DNA of 64,000 nt from Pradoshia sp. D12 (lineage in GTDB: Bacteria > Bacillota > Bacilli > Bacillales > Pradoshiaceae): contig NZ_CP044545.1 in the NCBI RefSeq assembly GCF_008935075.1, forward strand, positions 3,785,587-3,849,586. Reading direction: 5' to 3'. Of this stretch, positions 46,994 to 56,038 are shown in pieces; position 1 is the first letter of the stretch, and each line of letters starts with the position of its first letter. A program made the translations under genes and the position numbers. The notes under the pieces were generated by a model. The model worked only from the letters and a program-made list of their open reading frames with translations, was not told the origin of the DNA and searched no databases.

Positions 46994-47557
46994 CTATAGA
47001 TTCACATCAACTTTGACAGGAAGTTTTTCATTTTTGTCGATTCCCAAATACCGTAATGTTTCACCAGGACTATGATGATGATAAATGTTCATCAGGATTG
47101 AAATAGCAATCCCTTTTCGATAGGCATGATAACCGAATGTCTTCCGTAACGTATGGGTTCCGATTTTTCCCGGTATCCCCACTTCCTTAGCCGCACAATT
47201 AATAATCCTGTATGCCTGTTGCCTTGAGATAGGCTGCTGATTTTTTTTGGATTTGAATAAATAATCATCCGTAGAGAAATCAAAGGTTTCTAAATAATGT
47301 TTCGCAGCTTCTCTCACATTTTGATTGAGGTAAAAAGCCCTCTCTTCCGAAGTCTTTGCATCTTTTATATAAAGGAACTCCTTGAACTTCCCGCCTTCCC
47401 AGATATCACCCACCCGTAAAGAGAGCAGTTCACTGACACGGAGACCAGTATTAATTCCAAAAACAAATAATAGTAGATCACGCAAGGATTGCTTTTTAAG
47501 AATCCTTTTTATTGCGGTAATCTTGCGGATATCCTTTATGGGATCAACGTATTCCAA
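46994..47557 (-). CDS. Short tyrosine recombinase (YoeC-like)
   Basis: This 187-aa protein consists almost only of the catalytic domain of tyrosine recombinases. Residues of the active site are visible as GLRVSELLSLRVGD (first Arg), HTLRKTFGYHAYRKG (HxxR), HHHSPGETLRYLGI (His and the nucleophile Tyr). The N-terminal arm-binding/SAM-like domain of phage integrases is missing, as in B. subtilis YoeC. The start is a TTG at 47557, 7 nt after AGGGGG. The promoter lies in a perfect palindrome. No attachment sites or mobile-element cargo were recognised nearby, so its target is unknown. Confidence 0.85.
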   Translation of the reverse strand: MEYVDPIKDIRKITAIKRILKKQSLRDLLLFVFGINTGLRVSELLSLRVGDIWEGGKFKEFLYIKDAKTSEERAFYLNQNVREAAKHYLETFDFSTDDYLFKSKKNQQPISRQQAYRIINCAAKEVGIPGKIGTHTLRKTFGYHAYRKGIAISILMNIYHHHSPGETLRYLGIDKNEKLPVKVDVNL

Positions 47558-47574
47558 GGAAATACCCCCTAACT

Positions 47575-47603
47575 ATAATGTTACTTAATTATGATATTAT
47601 CAA
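47575..47603 (-). promoter_or_regulatory. Recombinase promoter
   Basis: On the minus strand TTGATA (47603-47598), a 17-nt spacer and CATTAT (47580-47575). The -10 box and most of the spacer are inside the palindrome at 47576-47619. Confidence 0.6.
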
Positions 47604-47619
47604 AAATTAAGTAACATTA
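47576..47619. repeat. Perfect 15-bp inverted repeat at recombinase promoter
   Basis: TAATGTTACTTAATT (47576-47590) and AATTAAGTAACATTA (47605-47619) are exact inverted copies 14 nt apart. It could be an operator for self-repression or a recombinase core site, since tyrosine recombinases bind inverted arms. Confidence 0.8.
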
Positions 47620-47840
47620 CAAATATAGTGACTTGTTTGATTTTTTAATCTAAAACGCTTTATAAAGAGGCTTTATTAAAGTAAGGCAGCTCCATTTACT
47701 CCCTTTTCGCGGTTCTGGCAGTGGCCTGCAGGAGCACTCCCTGGATTTCATTAGCAATGTTATGTAGTAATATCCATCTTTTAGAATACAGGCTAACGAG
47801 GAAGTATTTAATTGCTACTTAGGAATAAAAAGAGTAAAAA
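47620..47840. other. Gap with a decayed interspersed-repeat relic
   Basis: No gene is seen. Bases 47711-47752 read on the minus strand (AATGAAATCC...CTCCTGCAGG...GCCAG) resemble the plus-strand stretch at about 57505-57545. Both look like weathered copies of one repeat. Confidence 0.35.
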
Positions 47841-47842
47841 AA

Positions 47843-47868
47843 GCGCCCCAAAATTGGGACGCACTTAA
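47843..47868 (-). terminator. malP-pgmB terminator
   Basis: GCGCCCCA (47843-47850) / TGGGACGC (47855-47862); read on the minus strand it ends in TTTTTTT. Confidence 0.8.
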
Positions 47869-47873
47869 ATTGC

Positions 47874-48542
47874 TTAGTTTTGATATTCCTTTATTAATTC
47901 ATCCAGCGATAGGTAAGATGTATTGCTGTATAGGAGATCCGCTTTAGCCAGTTGTTCTTTAGAGCCTATTCCGACCGCAAACATGCCAGCACTCTTAATG
48001 GCTTCAACTCCTGCTTCTGCGTCCTCAATCCCAATGCATTCATCAGCAGGGACACCAAGCTTTTCAGCGGCTTTTAAGAAAATTTCCGGATCCGGTTTAC
48101 CCCTCTTAATTGTACGCGCATCAACCATATAATCAAACTGGTCACTGAGCTGTAAGGAGTTCATCACAGCCGGCGCGTTTTTGCTAACAGAAGCAAGACC
48201 CAGCTTATAGCCGGCAGCTTTTATATCAAGCAATAGCTGTTTAATGCCAGGTAAACTATCATTTGGTGTAATTTGCTTGATTAGCTCCATATAATGCTCA
48301 TTTTTCTGCGCAGCCAGTTTTTCTTTTTCTTCAACCGTATAGGAAGATTGCTTATTCCCAATTTCCAGAATGATTTCAAGGGATTCCATTCGAGAAATTC
48401 CCTTTAATCTTTCATTATCCGCTCTGGTAAACTCAATTCCCAATTCACTGGCAAGCTGTTTCCAGGCAAGATAATGATATTCTGCTGTATCCGTAATAAC
48501 ACCATCCAAATCAAAGATAAACGCTTTTAATTCCTTACTCAC
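47874..48542 (-). CDS. pgmB: Beta-phosphoglucomutase
   Basis: This 222-aa HAD enzyme converts beta-glucose 1-phosphate to glucose 6-phosphate. The nucleophile motif is [19 protein letters not shown], with the substrate-discriminating [11 protein letters not shown] and the C-terminal [20 protein letters not shown]. The start is GTG, overlapping the malP stop (GTGA). MalP releases exactly the beta-glucose 1-phosphate that this enzyme uses. The B. subtilis counterpart is YvdM. Confidence 0.95.
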   Translation of the reverse strand: MSKELKAFIFDLDGVITDTAEYHYLAWKQLASELGIEFTRADNERLKGISRMESLEIILEIGNKQSSYTVEEKEKLAAQKNEHYMELIKQITPNDSLPGIKQLLLDIKAAGYKLGLASVSKNAPAVMNSLQLSDQFDYMVDARTIKRGKPDPEIFLKAAEKLGVPADECIGIEDAEAGVEAIKSAGMFAVGIGSKEQLAKADLLYSNTSYLSLDELIKEYQN

Positions 48543-50848
48543 GCGACCGTGTCCTCCTTCATTAGCGGTATTTTTACAACACCATCAGCAGGCAACTCAA
48601 ATTCACTGTCGTAAACCTTGAGTTTCATTACCGGGCCAGTTTGTGAAATACTCACTTCGTTTTTATTCACTTCAATAGTTAAATGATGATCTCTATAATT
48701 GATATTAAAGCTATAACGGTCCCATGCTGCCGGAATAAATGGTGCAAACGACAGCTCCTCATTAAATGTTTTCATGCCAGCAAAACCTTGTACAATCCCT
48801 AACCAGGAGCCTGTCATACTTGTAATATGAAGGCCATCCTCCGTGTCATTGTTATAGTTATCCAGATCCAGCCTTGCTGTTCTGGTATACATCTCATATG
48901 CTTTATCTTCCAGTCCAAGTTCAGCAGCAAGTATCGCATGAATGCATGGAGACAGAGAGGATTCATGTACGGTCATTGGCTCATAGAATTCAAAGTTTCG
49001 GCGTTTTTCCTCACGTGTATATTCATTATTCAGGAAATAAATCCCTTGCAGGACATCCGCCTGCTTGATAAAGCAGCTGCGCAGAATTTTATCCCAGGAC
49101 CATTTTTGATTTAGCGGGCGGTCTTCTGGCTTTAATTGCGAAGCAGGCATTAAATCCTTATCCATAAATGTATCATGCTGAATAAACACTTGATTCTCCT
49201 CATCAAATGGATAGTACATTTTATCAATGATATCCTGCCATTTATTTAATTCATCGTCTGTCATATATAAATCTGAAAATCTCGCTTCATGCCCGTTCTC
49301 TTTTAAATATCCAATAACTTCAAGGGTGTAACGTAAAGTCCAGGCTGCCATTGTATTCGTATACCAGTTATTATTGACGTTATTTTCGTATTCATTTGGA
49401 CCGGTTACTCCATGAATCATATATTGATCTTTCATTTTATTATAATGGACGCGGTCTGCCCAAAAGCGCGAAATCCCGACCAGCACATCTATGCCATATT
49501 CGTTAAGGTAACTCTTATCTCCTGTATAATTCACATAATTATAAATAGCATAGGCAATAGCTGCATTACGGTGGATTTCTTCAAAGGTAATTTCCCACTC
49601 ATTATGGCACTCCACTCCTGTGAAAGTGACCATTGGATATAATGCTCCTTTTAATCCTTGTCTCTCAGCATTGAGATAGGCTCCTTCGAGCTGGTTATGA
49701 CGATAGATTAAGAGATTGCGAGCCACTTCAGGCTGAGCTGCTGCCAAATATAATGGAATCGCATATGCTTCAGTATCCCAATACGTTGCACCACCATATT
49801 TCTCGCCTGTGAATCCCTTAGGTCCGATGTTTAATCGGGCATCTTCTCCATAATAGGTTGAAAACAGCTGAAATAAATTAAAACGGATTCCCTGTTGTGC
49901 TTCAATATCTCCATCAATTTGGACGTCTGCTAACTCCCAGCGCTCTGCCCATCGATCGCAATGTGCCTTTAAGCAAGCTTCATAGCCTTGTTGCATAGCT
50001 GTATTAACAATTTCCAGACCCTTTTCACTTAAAAATTCTGAAGCATGATCACGGTCTGTTGTAATGCCCACATATTTAGTTAACGTAACAGTCTTACCTT
50101 CTTCAGTTGGAATTTCAATTTTATTATCTACATATTCTTCGTGTTGGAACGGTTTGATATCGGCCGTGTTGCCATTGATTTCAAGACCCATCGTCGCAGA
50201 GACTGTAAATCTGTCTGTTCCGAAAGGGTTTTCATTTGTTTGCATAACCAAATTACCCATGAGCTCAGATGAGCTGGAGGAAATATAATTCCAGAAGTCT
50301 TCTTCATAGTTGGAATCTTCATTGCGAACTTCACCATCTAAATAAGGAATAAAGGTAATCACACTATCATGGTTAATTGGTGTAACCGCATACTTGATCA
50401 CCGCTAGTTGCTTCTCTGCAATTGATAAATAGCGTACTACCTCAACAGCTGTTTCTTTACCAGCTTGTGAGACCGTAAAGCTTCTCGTAAGAACACCATT
50501 TTTCATATCGAGTTCACGGCGGTAATTACTCATTTCCACTTTATTAAGGTCAATTTCCTCCTCACCAATAAAAACACGAATTCCGATAAAATTAATGGTA
50601 TTGATCACTTTACCAAAGTAATCGGGATAACCGTTTTTCCACCATCCAACCCTGGTTTTATCCGGAAACCAAACGCCTGCCACATATGTCCCTCTATGAC
50701 TATCACCTGTATAGGTTTCTTCAAAATTACCTCTTAACCCCATATGCCCGTTTCCAAGACTTGTCATACTTTCAGCAAGTCTAAAATCCTCTTTATGTAA
50801 CTCTTCTTCAATAATTTTCCACGGATCTATTGAGAACAGTCTTTTCAT
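48539..50848 (-). CDS. malP: Maltose phosphorylase (GH65)
   Basis: This 769-aa inverting phosphorylase splits maltose into glucose and beta-glucose 1-phosphate. It follows B. subtilis YvdK closely throughout: [38 protein letters not shown], the catalytic-acid region [16 protein letters not shown], and the phosphate site [14 protein letters not shown]. Other GH65 specificities (kojibiose, trehalose) are less likely. The ATG at 50848 ([10 protein letters not shown]) follows AAGGGG; the nine codons upstream are rejected. It forms an operon with pgmB. No transporter or local regulator gene accompanies it here. Confidence 0.92.
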   Translation of the reverse strand: MKRLFSIDPWKIIEEELHKEDFRLAESMTSLGNGHMGLRGNFEETYTGDSHRGTYVAGVWFPDKTRVGWWKNGYPDYFGKVINTINFIGIRVFIGEEEIDLNKVEMSNYRRELDMKNGVLTRSFTVSQAGKETAVEVVRYLSIAEKQLAVIKYAVTPINHDSVITFIPYLDGEVRNEDSNYEEDFWNYISSSSSELMGNLVMQTNENPFGTDRFTVSATMGLEINGNTADIKPFQHEEYVDNKIEIPTEEGKTVTLTKYVGITTDRDHASEFLSEKGLEIVNTAMQQGYEACLKAHCDRWAERWELADVQIDGDIEAQQGIRFNLFQLFSTYYGEDARLNIGPKGFTGEKYGGATYWDTEAYAIPLYLAAAQPEVARNLLIYRHNQLEGAYLNAERQGLKGALYPMVTFTGVECHNEWEITFEEIHRNAAIAYAIYNYVNYTGDKSYLNEYGIDVLVGISRFWADRVHYNKMKDQYMIHGVTGPNEYENNVNNNWYTNTMAAWTLRYTLEVIGYLKENGHEARFSDLYMTDDELNKWQDIIDKMYYPFDEENQVFIQHDTFMDKDLMPASQLKPEDRPLNQKWSWDKILRSCFIKQADVLQGIYFLNNEYTREEKRRNFEFYEPMTVHESSLSPCIHAILAAELGLEDKAYEMYTRTARLDLDNYNNDTEDGLHITSMTGSWLGIVQGFAGMKTFNEELSFAPFIPAAWDRYSFNINYRDHHLTIEVNKNEVSISQTGPVMKLKVYDSEFELPADGVVKIPLMKEDTVA

Positions 50849-50892
50849 ATAATACCCCTTTCCATCTTCCCTCAATTATTTATTTAATAGAA

Positions 50893-50929
50893 TATATATA
50901 GGCTTCTACTGTTTGTGCAATCGGTTGCA
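50893..50929 (-). promoter_or_regulatory. malP promoter with LacI-type operator
   Basis: On the minus strand TTGCAC (50920-50915), a 16-nt spacer and TATATA (50898-50893) precede malP by 45 nt. The palindrome TGCAACCGATTGCA (50929-50916), with the CG centre of LacI/GalR-family operators, overlaps the -35 box. A maltose regulator of that family encoded elsewhere is the likely binder. Confidence 0.6.
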
Positions 50930-51099
50930 TAAAAGTACATTCTCATTATAACCGATTCATTAACTTATGAAAGCATAAAATTAAAAATTCTAAAATTTAT
51001 CTAAAATTTATTACATCTACGTGAATTTGAATAGTAGGATAAAAAGCCTTTTTTAATGCCCTACTATCCTTTCTTCTATAATTACTCAAAAATAAAAAT

Positions 51100-51128
51100 A
51101 CCTCTAAAGAATTCTATTCCTTAGAGGT
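51100..51128 (-). terminator. Terminator of the DUF2680 gene
   Basis: ACCTCTAA / TTAGAGGT pairs around GGAATAGAATTC; the minus strand continues ATTTTTATTTTT. Confidence 0.8.
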
Positions 51129-51141
51129 TATTCATGCTTTA

Positions 51142-51519
51142 TTATTCGTTAGATTCAGTCCCAGGACTGTTTTCATGCGGCGGCTTACCAGGGTGGGTAC
51201 CTCCAAAAGGATGTGGAGGAATATATCCGTTTGCCTGTATTCTTTCAAATCTTTTATCCATATGATTCTTTAACATATCAGCATTCTGCTTAGACATCAC
51301 ACCGAATTCAACATACTTTTCAACAATAGCCTTTTCCTTTTCCATCACTTCTTTATGCATCGCAGCAAGCTCTGCTTTCTGTTGTTCCGTTAAAGTTGGC
51401 CTTGTTTGCTTTGTTTGATTATCGCCATTTTCTGCCGCATGTACGACGGTATTGGATATACCAATTGAGGTAAAGCTCAAAACACATGCCATTATCAACA
51501 AGAGAGACATTTTTTTCAT
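51142..51519 (-). CDS. Secreted DUF2680 protein (YckD-like)
   Basis: This 125-aa exported protein has a signal peptide (MKKMSLLLIMACVLSFTS... cleaved near HAA-EN), a helical DUF2680 core (LTEQQKAELAAMHKEVMEKE ... MSKQNADMLKNHMDKRFERI) and a Pro/Gly/His-rich tail. The family is found in Bacillus (YckD) and has no assigned function. The ATG at 51519 is 12 nt after AAGGAG, somewhat far; a GTG directly next to that site is less likely. Monocistronic. Confidence 0.82.
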   Translation of the reverse strand: MKKMSLLLIMACVLSFTSIGISNTVVHAAENGDNQTKQTRPTLTEQQKAELAAMHKEVMEKEKAIVEKYVEFGVMSKQNADMLKNHMDKRFERIQANGYIPPHPFGGTHPGKPPHENSPGTESNE

Positions 51520-51605
51520 TAGTATTTTCACTCCTTCTTTATTTTCTGCCCCTAGTTTTTACCAACTTTAATTATTTATGCATGCTGTTTTCCTATAATA
51601 AAAAA

Positions 51606-51630
51606 GGCTGAACTCTAATTAGAGCCAGCC
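51606..51630 (-). terminator. Terminator of the helicase gene
   Basis: GGCTG..TCTAATTAGA..CAGCC stem; on the minus strand TTTTTTATT follows, 11 nt after the stop. Confidence 0.75.
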
Positions 51631-51641
51631 CATTTCATTCT

Positions 51642-52841
51642 TTATTTTTTATACCTTTTAGGATTCGGTTTCTTCTTTATAGACTTTGAATTTTGATTAT
51701 ATACAGGTCTCTGATCTACAATTTTACCTTTAAACAGTTCCTTTTTCTGAACTTCAATATGCAGTTCCCGAGCGTATTTCTTTAATTCACGTTCTTCACG
51801 AGCCGTTACAATTGAAATAACCGTTCCACTTTCTCCCTGGCGTCCAGTCCTACCTGAACGATGCACATATTGAGCAATCGTTTCAGGGAAATCCACATGG
51901 ATTACAAATGGCAGCCCTTTAATGTCCAAGCCCCTTGCTGCCACATCTGTAGCAAGTAATATAGTTGACTCCTGCCTACGAAACTCACGTATAGCCGCTT
52001 CTCTTTCTATTTTCTTGGAATCGCCATGAATAACTCCTAAATCTACTCCCTTGAAACGAAGCTTTGAAGCCATCACATCCAAATTTCCGATGTCCTTTCC
52101 AAAAACCAATGCACGCATTTCAGGCATTTTAACTAATTTTTCAAGAATATTTATTTTATCACGCGCCTCAGTGACAAAATAAATATGATCCACCTTTGAT
52201 TGAACGGTATCTTCCTTTTTAACCCGTACTTTAACAGGGTCATTCATCCATTGCTCGGCTTCTTCCTCTAACCCAGCCGGCAAAGTAGCTGAAAACAAAA
52301 CTATCTGACGGTCTCTCATAGTACTTTTAATAATTGTCCCAATAGTTGGCAAATGCTCAGGGATCATTAGTTGGTCCCCTTCATCCAGCACAATTGTTTT
52401 CACTTCATGCATCTTTAGCTTTTTCTGCTTAATCAGTTCTTCTAGTCTGCCTGGTGTTCCGATGACAACATGCGGATGCTTTTTCAGCTTTTCCAATTGA
52501 CGCTTCGGATTAGCACCGCCGATAAACGAAGCAGCCGTAATACCTGTTTCTTTTGACCATGCTTGTACAACTTCAAAAATTTGCATAACAAGCTCTCTTG
52601 AAGGGGCAAGAATAACAGCCTGTACTTTTTGTTCGTCTGCTTTTATTTTATTTAAGATTGGCAGGACATAAGCAAGTGTCTTTCCTGTTCCTGTCGGCGA
52701 TTCTGCCAAAACATCTTTTCCTTCATATATAGGACCAAAGGTCTCCTTCTGAACTGTAGTTGCTTCTTTGAATCCGGATAATTCCCATTGTTTTTTTAAT
52801 CCATTTATTAACTCATTGACGATTGAATCATTTGTATTCAT
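51642..52841 (-). CDS. yfmL: DEAD-family RNA helicase (YfmL-like)
   Basis: This 399-aa ATP-dependent RNA helicase has motif I SPTGTGKT (GTGKT at 51-55), Ia APSRELVMQ, Ib GTPGR, motif II DEGD at 153-156, SAT in LFSATLP, and the C-domain motifs ATDVAARGLD and YVHRSGRTGRQG. The family's usual motif II is DEAD; here the third residue is Gly. B. subtilis YfmL, which works in ribosome assembly, is the closest homologue I recognise and it also departs from DEAD. The tail is short, basic and Lys-rich. TTAGGAGAAATT precedes the ATG. Confidence 0.87.
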   Translation of the reverse strand: MNTNDSIVNELINGLKKQWELSGFKEATTVQKETFGPIYEGKDVLAESPTGTGKTLAYVLPILNKIKADEQKVQAVILAPSRELVMQIFEVVQAWSKETGITAASFIGGANPKRQLEKLKKHPHVVIGTPGRLEELIKQKKLKMHEVKTIVLDEGDQLMIPEHLPTIGTIIKSTMRDRQIVLFSATLPAGLEEEAEQWMNDPVKVRVKKEDTVQSKVDHIYFVTEARDKINILEKLVKMPEMRALVFGKDIGNLDVMASKLRFKGVDLGVIHGDSKKIEREAAIREFRRQESTILLATDVAARGLDIKGLPFVIHVDFPETIAQYVHRSGRTGRQGESGTVISIVTAREERELKKYARELHIEVQKKELFKGKIVDQRPVYNQNSKSIKKKPNPKRYKK

Positions 52842-52913
52842 TAATTTCTCCTAACTAAACACATACTTGTATGATTCTTATTATACATATGCCAAACGAT
52901 GATTATCAATAAA

Positions 52914-52949
52914 GGAGAGGTTCCTCCCATAATAAAGAGGTCTCTCCGT
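52914..52949 (-). terminator. Orphan hairpin upstream of the helicase gene
   Basis: GGAGAG (52914-52919) pairs with CTCTCC (52942-52947) around GG..CC-rich sequence; the minus strand continues TTTATTG. It has no recognised gene before it on that strand. Confidence 0.45.
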
Positions 52950-53172
52950 GTAAAGCCATTTTTTATTTAATGGAATATATACCTACACACCAGGCTCCAC
53001 TGGTGCCGGTGGTGTAGTCATTACCGTGCCTGCAAGGTGTCTATTTTGGCCGGTAGCCCGATTGTTTAGGAATTGTCAACTTTATTCCAACTGCCGTTAA
53101 AGATGTTGCCACATAAACAATAAGTAAAATGAATTATTATAGTCCGGATGACTTGTTCCGGGCTATATTTTT
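52950..53172. other. GC-richer island with fragmentary small frames
   Basis: No gene can be called. On the minus strand the frame from about 53131 gives a hydrophobic peptide (FILLIVYVATSLTAVGIKLT) ending at a stop near 53041, and the next frame gives QFLNNRATGQNRHLAGTV then MTTPPAPVEPGV with a stop at about 52986. Read together with one frameshift they would form a single short membrane protein. On the plus strand the hairpin TAGTCCGG/CCGGGCTA plus TTTTT (about 53139-53172) looks like a terminator. A decayed small gene or an RNA are both possible. Confidence 0.3.
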
Positions 53173-53344
53173 AAGCATTATGATGTATTGGCAGGAGGAA
53201 ATACAGTTATACTACATATAAACAATAAAATTACTATATTAGAAGAACGCACAAATAGTGAAATGTAATTATTTTTAGGCTTCTTGCGACATGTGATTAT
53301 TTCCATTAGAATGAAACTACTAGTTTATGCGAAAGAGGTTGAAG

Positions 53345-54994
53345 ATGGTGGAGCACAATACGTCAAATTTTATTCGTAACATCGTTATTGATGATATAAA
53401 ATCAGGTAAAACAGATCAAATTATTACTCGTTTCCCTCCTGAACCAAATGGTTATTTGCATATTGGACATGCAAAATCTATCGTTTTAAATTTTGAACTT
53501 GCTGATGAATTTAAAGGAAAAACAAATCTACGTTTTGATGATACAAATCCGTTGAAAGAAGATACGGAGTATGTAGAATCTATTAAAGAAGATGTCAAAT
53601 GGCTTGGATTTGATTGGGACAACCTCTTCTTTGCCTCTGATTACTTTGAAGAAATGTATAATCGCGCAATTCTTTTAATTGAAAAGGGATTGGCCTATGT
53701 GGACGATTTAAGCGCAGACGAAATCCGCGAATATCGTGGTTCTTTAACTGAACCAGGTAAAGAGAGTCCCTACCGTAACCGCTCTGTAGAAGAAAATTTA
53801 GAGCTATTTAAGCGTATGCGTAATGGAGAATTCGGCAATGGAGAAAAGGTACTTCGTGCCAAAATTGATATGAGTTCACCAAACATTAATTTGCGCGACC
53901 CGGTTATTTACCGAATCGCTCATGCAACTCACCATAATACTGGTGATAAATGGTGTATCTATCCTATGTATGCTTTCGCCCATCCAATTGAGGATGCTAT
54001 TGAGGGCGTCACTCACTCCATTTGTACGTTGGAGTTTGAAGACCAGCGTCCGCTTTACGACTGGGTTATTAAAGAATGTGAGATGGAAAGCACACCAAGA
54101 CAGTATGAGTTTGGCCGTTTAAATTTAACAAATACCGTTATGAGTAAACGTAAGCTAAAACAATTGGTTGAGGAAGGCCTTGTAGATGGCTGGGACGACC
54201 CAAGAATGCCTACTATTTCCGGTCTGCGAAGAAGAGGCTATACTCCAGAAGCAATTCGTAATTTCTGCCGAGAAATTGGTGTCGCTAAAACAAGCGGAAT
54301 TGTGGATGAGAAAATGCTCGAGCACTTCGTAAGAGAAGATTTGAAATTGAAAGCACCAAGAACGATGGGAGTCTTAAAACCATTAAAAGTGGTTATCACC
54401 AACTATCCGGAAGGACAAGTTGAAATGCTTGATGCAGAAATCAATCCAGAAAATCCTGAGATGGGAACTCGCCAAATTCCATTCTCAAGAGAAATCTATA
54501 TTGAGCAAGAGGACTTCATGGAGAATCCTCCAAAAAAATATTTCCGACTATTCCCTGGAAATGAAGTGCGTCTGAAGCATGCTTACTTCATCAAATGTGA
54601 AGAAGTTATTAAAGATGAGGAAGGCAATGTGATAGAGCTTCGTTGTACCTATGACCCTGAAACAAAGAGTGGATCTGGTTTCACTGGACGTAAAGTAAAG
54701 GGAACTATTCACTGGGTTGAAGCTACACAAGCTGTTCCAGCTGAATTCCGCTTATATGAGCCGCTTATTCTTGACGAAGAAGCAGAGGAAGACGGAAGCT
54801 TTCTTGATCATGTAAACCCGAACTCTTTAATTATAGAAAACGGCTTTGTTGAACCAAATATGAAGGATGTTCAACCAAATGAGAAATTCCAATTCTTCCG
54901 TCATGGATACTTTAATGTTGATCCTAAGGATACAACAGCTGAACATTTAATCTTCAACTTAATTGTATCTCTTAAGAGTTCCTTTAAAATTTAA
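53345..54994 (+). CDS. glnS: Glutaminyl-tRNA synthetase
   Basis: This 549-aa class Ib synthetase charges tRNA-Gln directly. [16 protein letters not shown] (HIGH at 39-42) and [14 protein letters not shown] are GlnRS signatures, distinct from GluRS. The C-terminal two beta-barrel anticodon domains are complete ([17 protein letters not shown] ...). The start at 53345 ([12 protein letters not shown]) follows AAAGAGG by 7 nt. No YqeY fusion is present, unlike some Firmicute homologues. B. subtilis lacks GlnRS and uses GluRS plus GatCAB, so this gene is probably acquired. It is monocistronic. Confidence 0.95.
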   Translation: MVEHNTSNFIRNIVIDDIKSGKTDQIITRFPPEPNGYLHIGHAKSIVLNFELADEFKGKTNLRFDDTNPLKEDTEYVESIKEDVKWLGFDWDNLFFASDYFEEMYNRAILLIEKGLAYVDDLSADEIREYRGSLTEPGKESPYRNRSVEENLELFKRMRNGEFGNGEKVLRAKIDMSSPNINLRDPVIYRIAHATHHNTGDKWCIYPMYAFAHPIEDAIEGVTHSICTLEFEDQRPLYDWVIKECEMESTPRQYEFGRLNLTNTVMSKRKLKQLVEEGLVDGWDDPRMPTISGLRRRGYTPEAIRNFCREIGVAKTSGIVDEKMLEHFVREDLKLKAPRTMGVLKPLKVVITNYPEGQVEMLDAEINPENPEMGTRQIPFSREIYIEQEDFMENPPKKYFRLFPGNEVRLKHAYFIKCEEVIKDEEGNVIELRCTYDPETKSGSGFTGRKVKGTIHWVEATQAVPAEFRLYEPLILDEEAEEDGSFLDHVNPNSLIIENGFVEPNMKDVQPNEKFQFFRHGYFNVDPKDTTAEHLIFNLIVSLKSSFKI

Positions 54995-55008
54995 ATCTTT
55001 AAACACTG

Positions 55009-55037
55009 AAGGACCGTGGTAATACACGGTCCTTTGT
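55009..55037. terminator. Terminator glnS/AraC gene
   Basis: Perfect stem AAGGACCGTG (55009-55018) / CACGGTCCTT (55025-55034), 14 nt after glnS and 25 nt after the convergent regulator gene. Confidence 0.8.
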
Positions 55038-55062
55038 CATGATTTGAAATGGAAATCGGTTT

Positions 55063-55932
55063 TTATTCATAATTACTTGATTTTAAATACTCCCTCGGTG
55101 ACAGCCCAAACTCCTTTTTAAAGGCCCTTACAAAGGTTGAATAATCATTAAAACCTGCACTTTGGGAAATATGTGTCATCGATTCTCCCTTCGAGAGCAT
55201 CGATTTTGCTAGATATAATCTCTTCTGCAGGATATACTGATGCAGTGTGTACCCTGTATATGACTTGAATTTTCTCATTAAATGATACTTACTCAAAAAA
55301 CATTTTGATGCTAATACCTGTATAGAAAGATCCTCATTTAAATGTTGATTAATATACGATAAGACTTCTGTTATATTTTTATCAAAAAGGATATCCTGTG
55401 AATGCGCTACTGCTTCATCATGGATAAAAATACGATTAATAATAATCAGCAATTGCATTAACAGTGCCGATTTTAAAATATCATCTCCAAAAGCAGCTTC
55501 CCGTTCAGTCTCTATTAATTCCTGAACGATGCTTTTGATTTTTTCAAGTGGCTTATCTGTAATCCGTATTAGATTAATTTCACGACGGGCAGCCAAATCA
55601 AAACACATCAATAAATTGCTATTTTCTCTGCTATGTTTGGAAACCATAGCTGGGTCGAACCAAATGATAAAACGCTCATATTCTTCCGTTGGATCAATAA
55701 TAGGCTTATGGATTTGTCCATGCCCTATGATGAGCAAATCCCACGGCTTCAGTTTATAAGCCTTTCCTTCTATCATATAAGTGACGTTTCCTTTAATAAA
55801 GATGATGATTTTATTAAAATCATGATAATGATATTCGAATTCATTCACTATTTGGTCTTTAATGTGAAAGACTTTTATTTCCTGATTTAGGATTCCCCTT
55901 CTCTCTGATTGCCATCTATTGAATTCATGCAT
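55063..55932 (-). CDS. AraC family transcriptional regulator
   Basis: This 289-aa regulator has an N-terminal cupin-type effector domain (FEYHYHDFNKIIIFIKG, KLKPWDLLIIGHGQIHKP) and a C-terminal double helix-turn-helix at about 190-285 (LASKCFLSKYHLMRKFKSYT and ISQSAGFNDYSTFVRAFKKE, then FGLSPREYL). The ATG at 55932 follows AGGAGG by 6 nt. It is divergent from the symporter gene with 106 nt between, so it probably controls that gene and itself. The ligand is unknown. Confidence 0.9.
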   Translation of the reverse strand: MHEFNRWQSERRGILNQEIKVFHIKDQIVNEFEYHYHDFNKIIIFIKGNVTYMIEGKAYKLKPWDLLIIGHGQIHKPIIDPTEEYERFIIWFDPAMVSKHSRENSNLLMCFDLAARREINLIRITDKPLEKIKSIVQELIETEREAAFGDDILKSALLMQLLIIINRIFIHDEAVAHSQDILFDKNITEVLSYINQHLNEDLSIQVLASKCFLSKYHLMRKFKSYTGYTLHQYILQKRLYLAKSMLSKGESMTHISQSAGFNDYSTFVRAFKKEFGLSPREYLKSSNYE

Positions 55933-55957
55933 GATATTCCTCCTGTTTAAGAGCACT

Positions 55958-56000
55958 TTTTACCATGTTTTAAGCAATATTTTCATAGAATGTGGTAAAA
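55958..56000. promoter_or_regulatory. Inverted repeat between AraC and symporter genes
   Basis: TTTTACCA (55958-55965) and TGGTAAAA (55993-56000) are exact inverted arms 27 nt apart. The right arm includes TAAAAT, a possible -10 box for the symporter. AraC proteins more often bind direct repeats, so this is only a candidate operator. Confidence 0.35.
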
Positions 56001-56038
56001 TAGTCAAGTATGCTTATAGTACTAATTATTGAGAGGCA

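Noticed and set aside
52842-53344. T-box leader for glnS
   Set aside because: No AGGGTGGNACCGCG-like box or specifier stem was found; the terminator-like hairpin at 53139-53172 is too far from the gene and lacks the antiterminator sequence.
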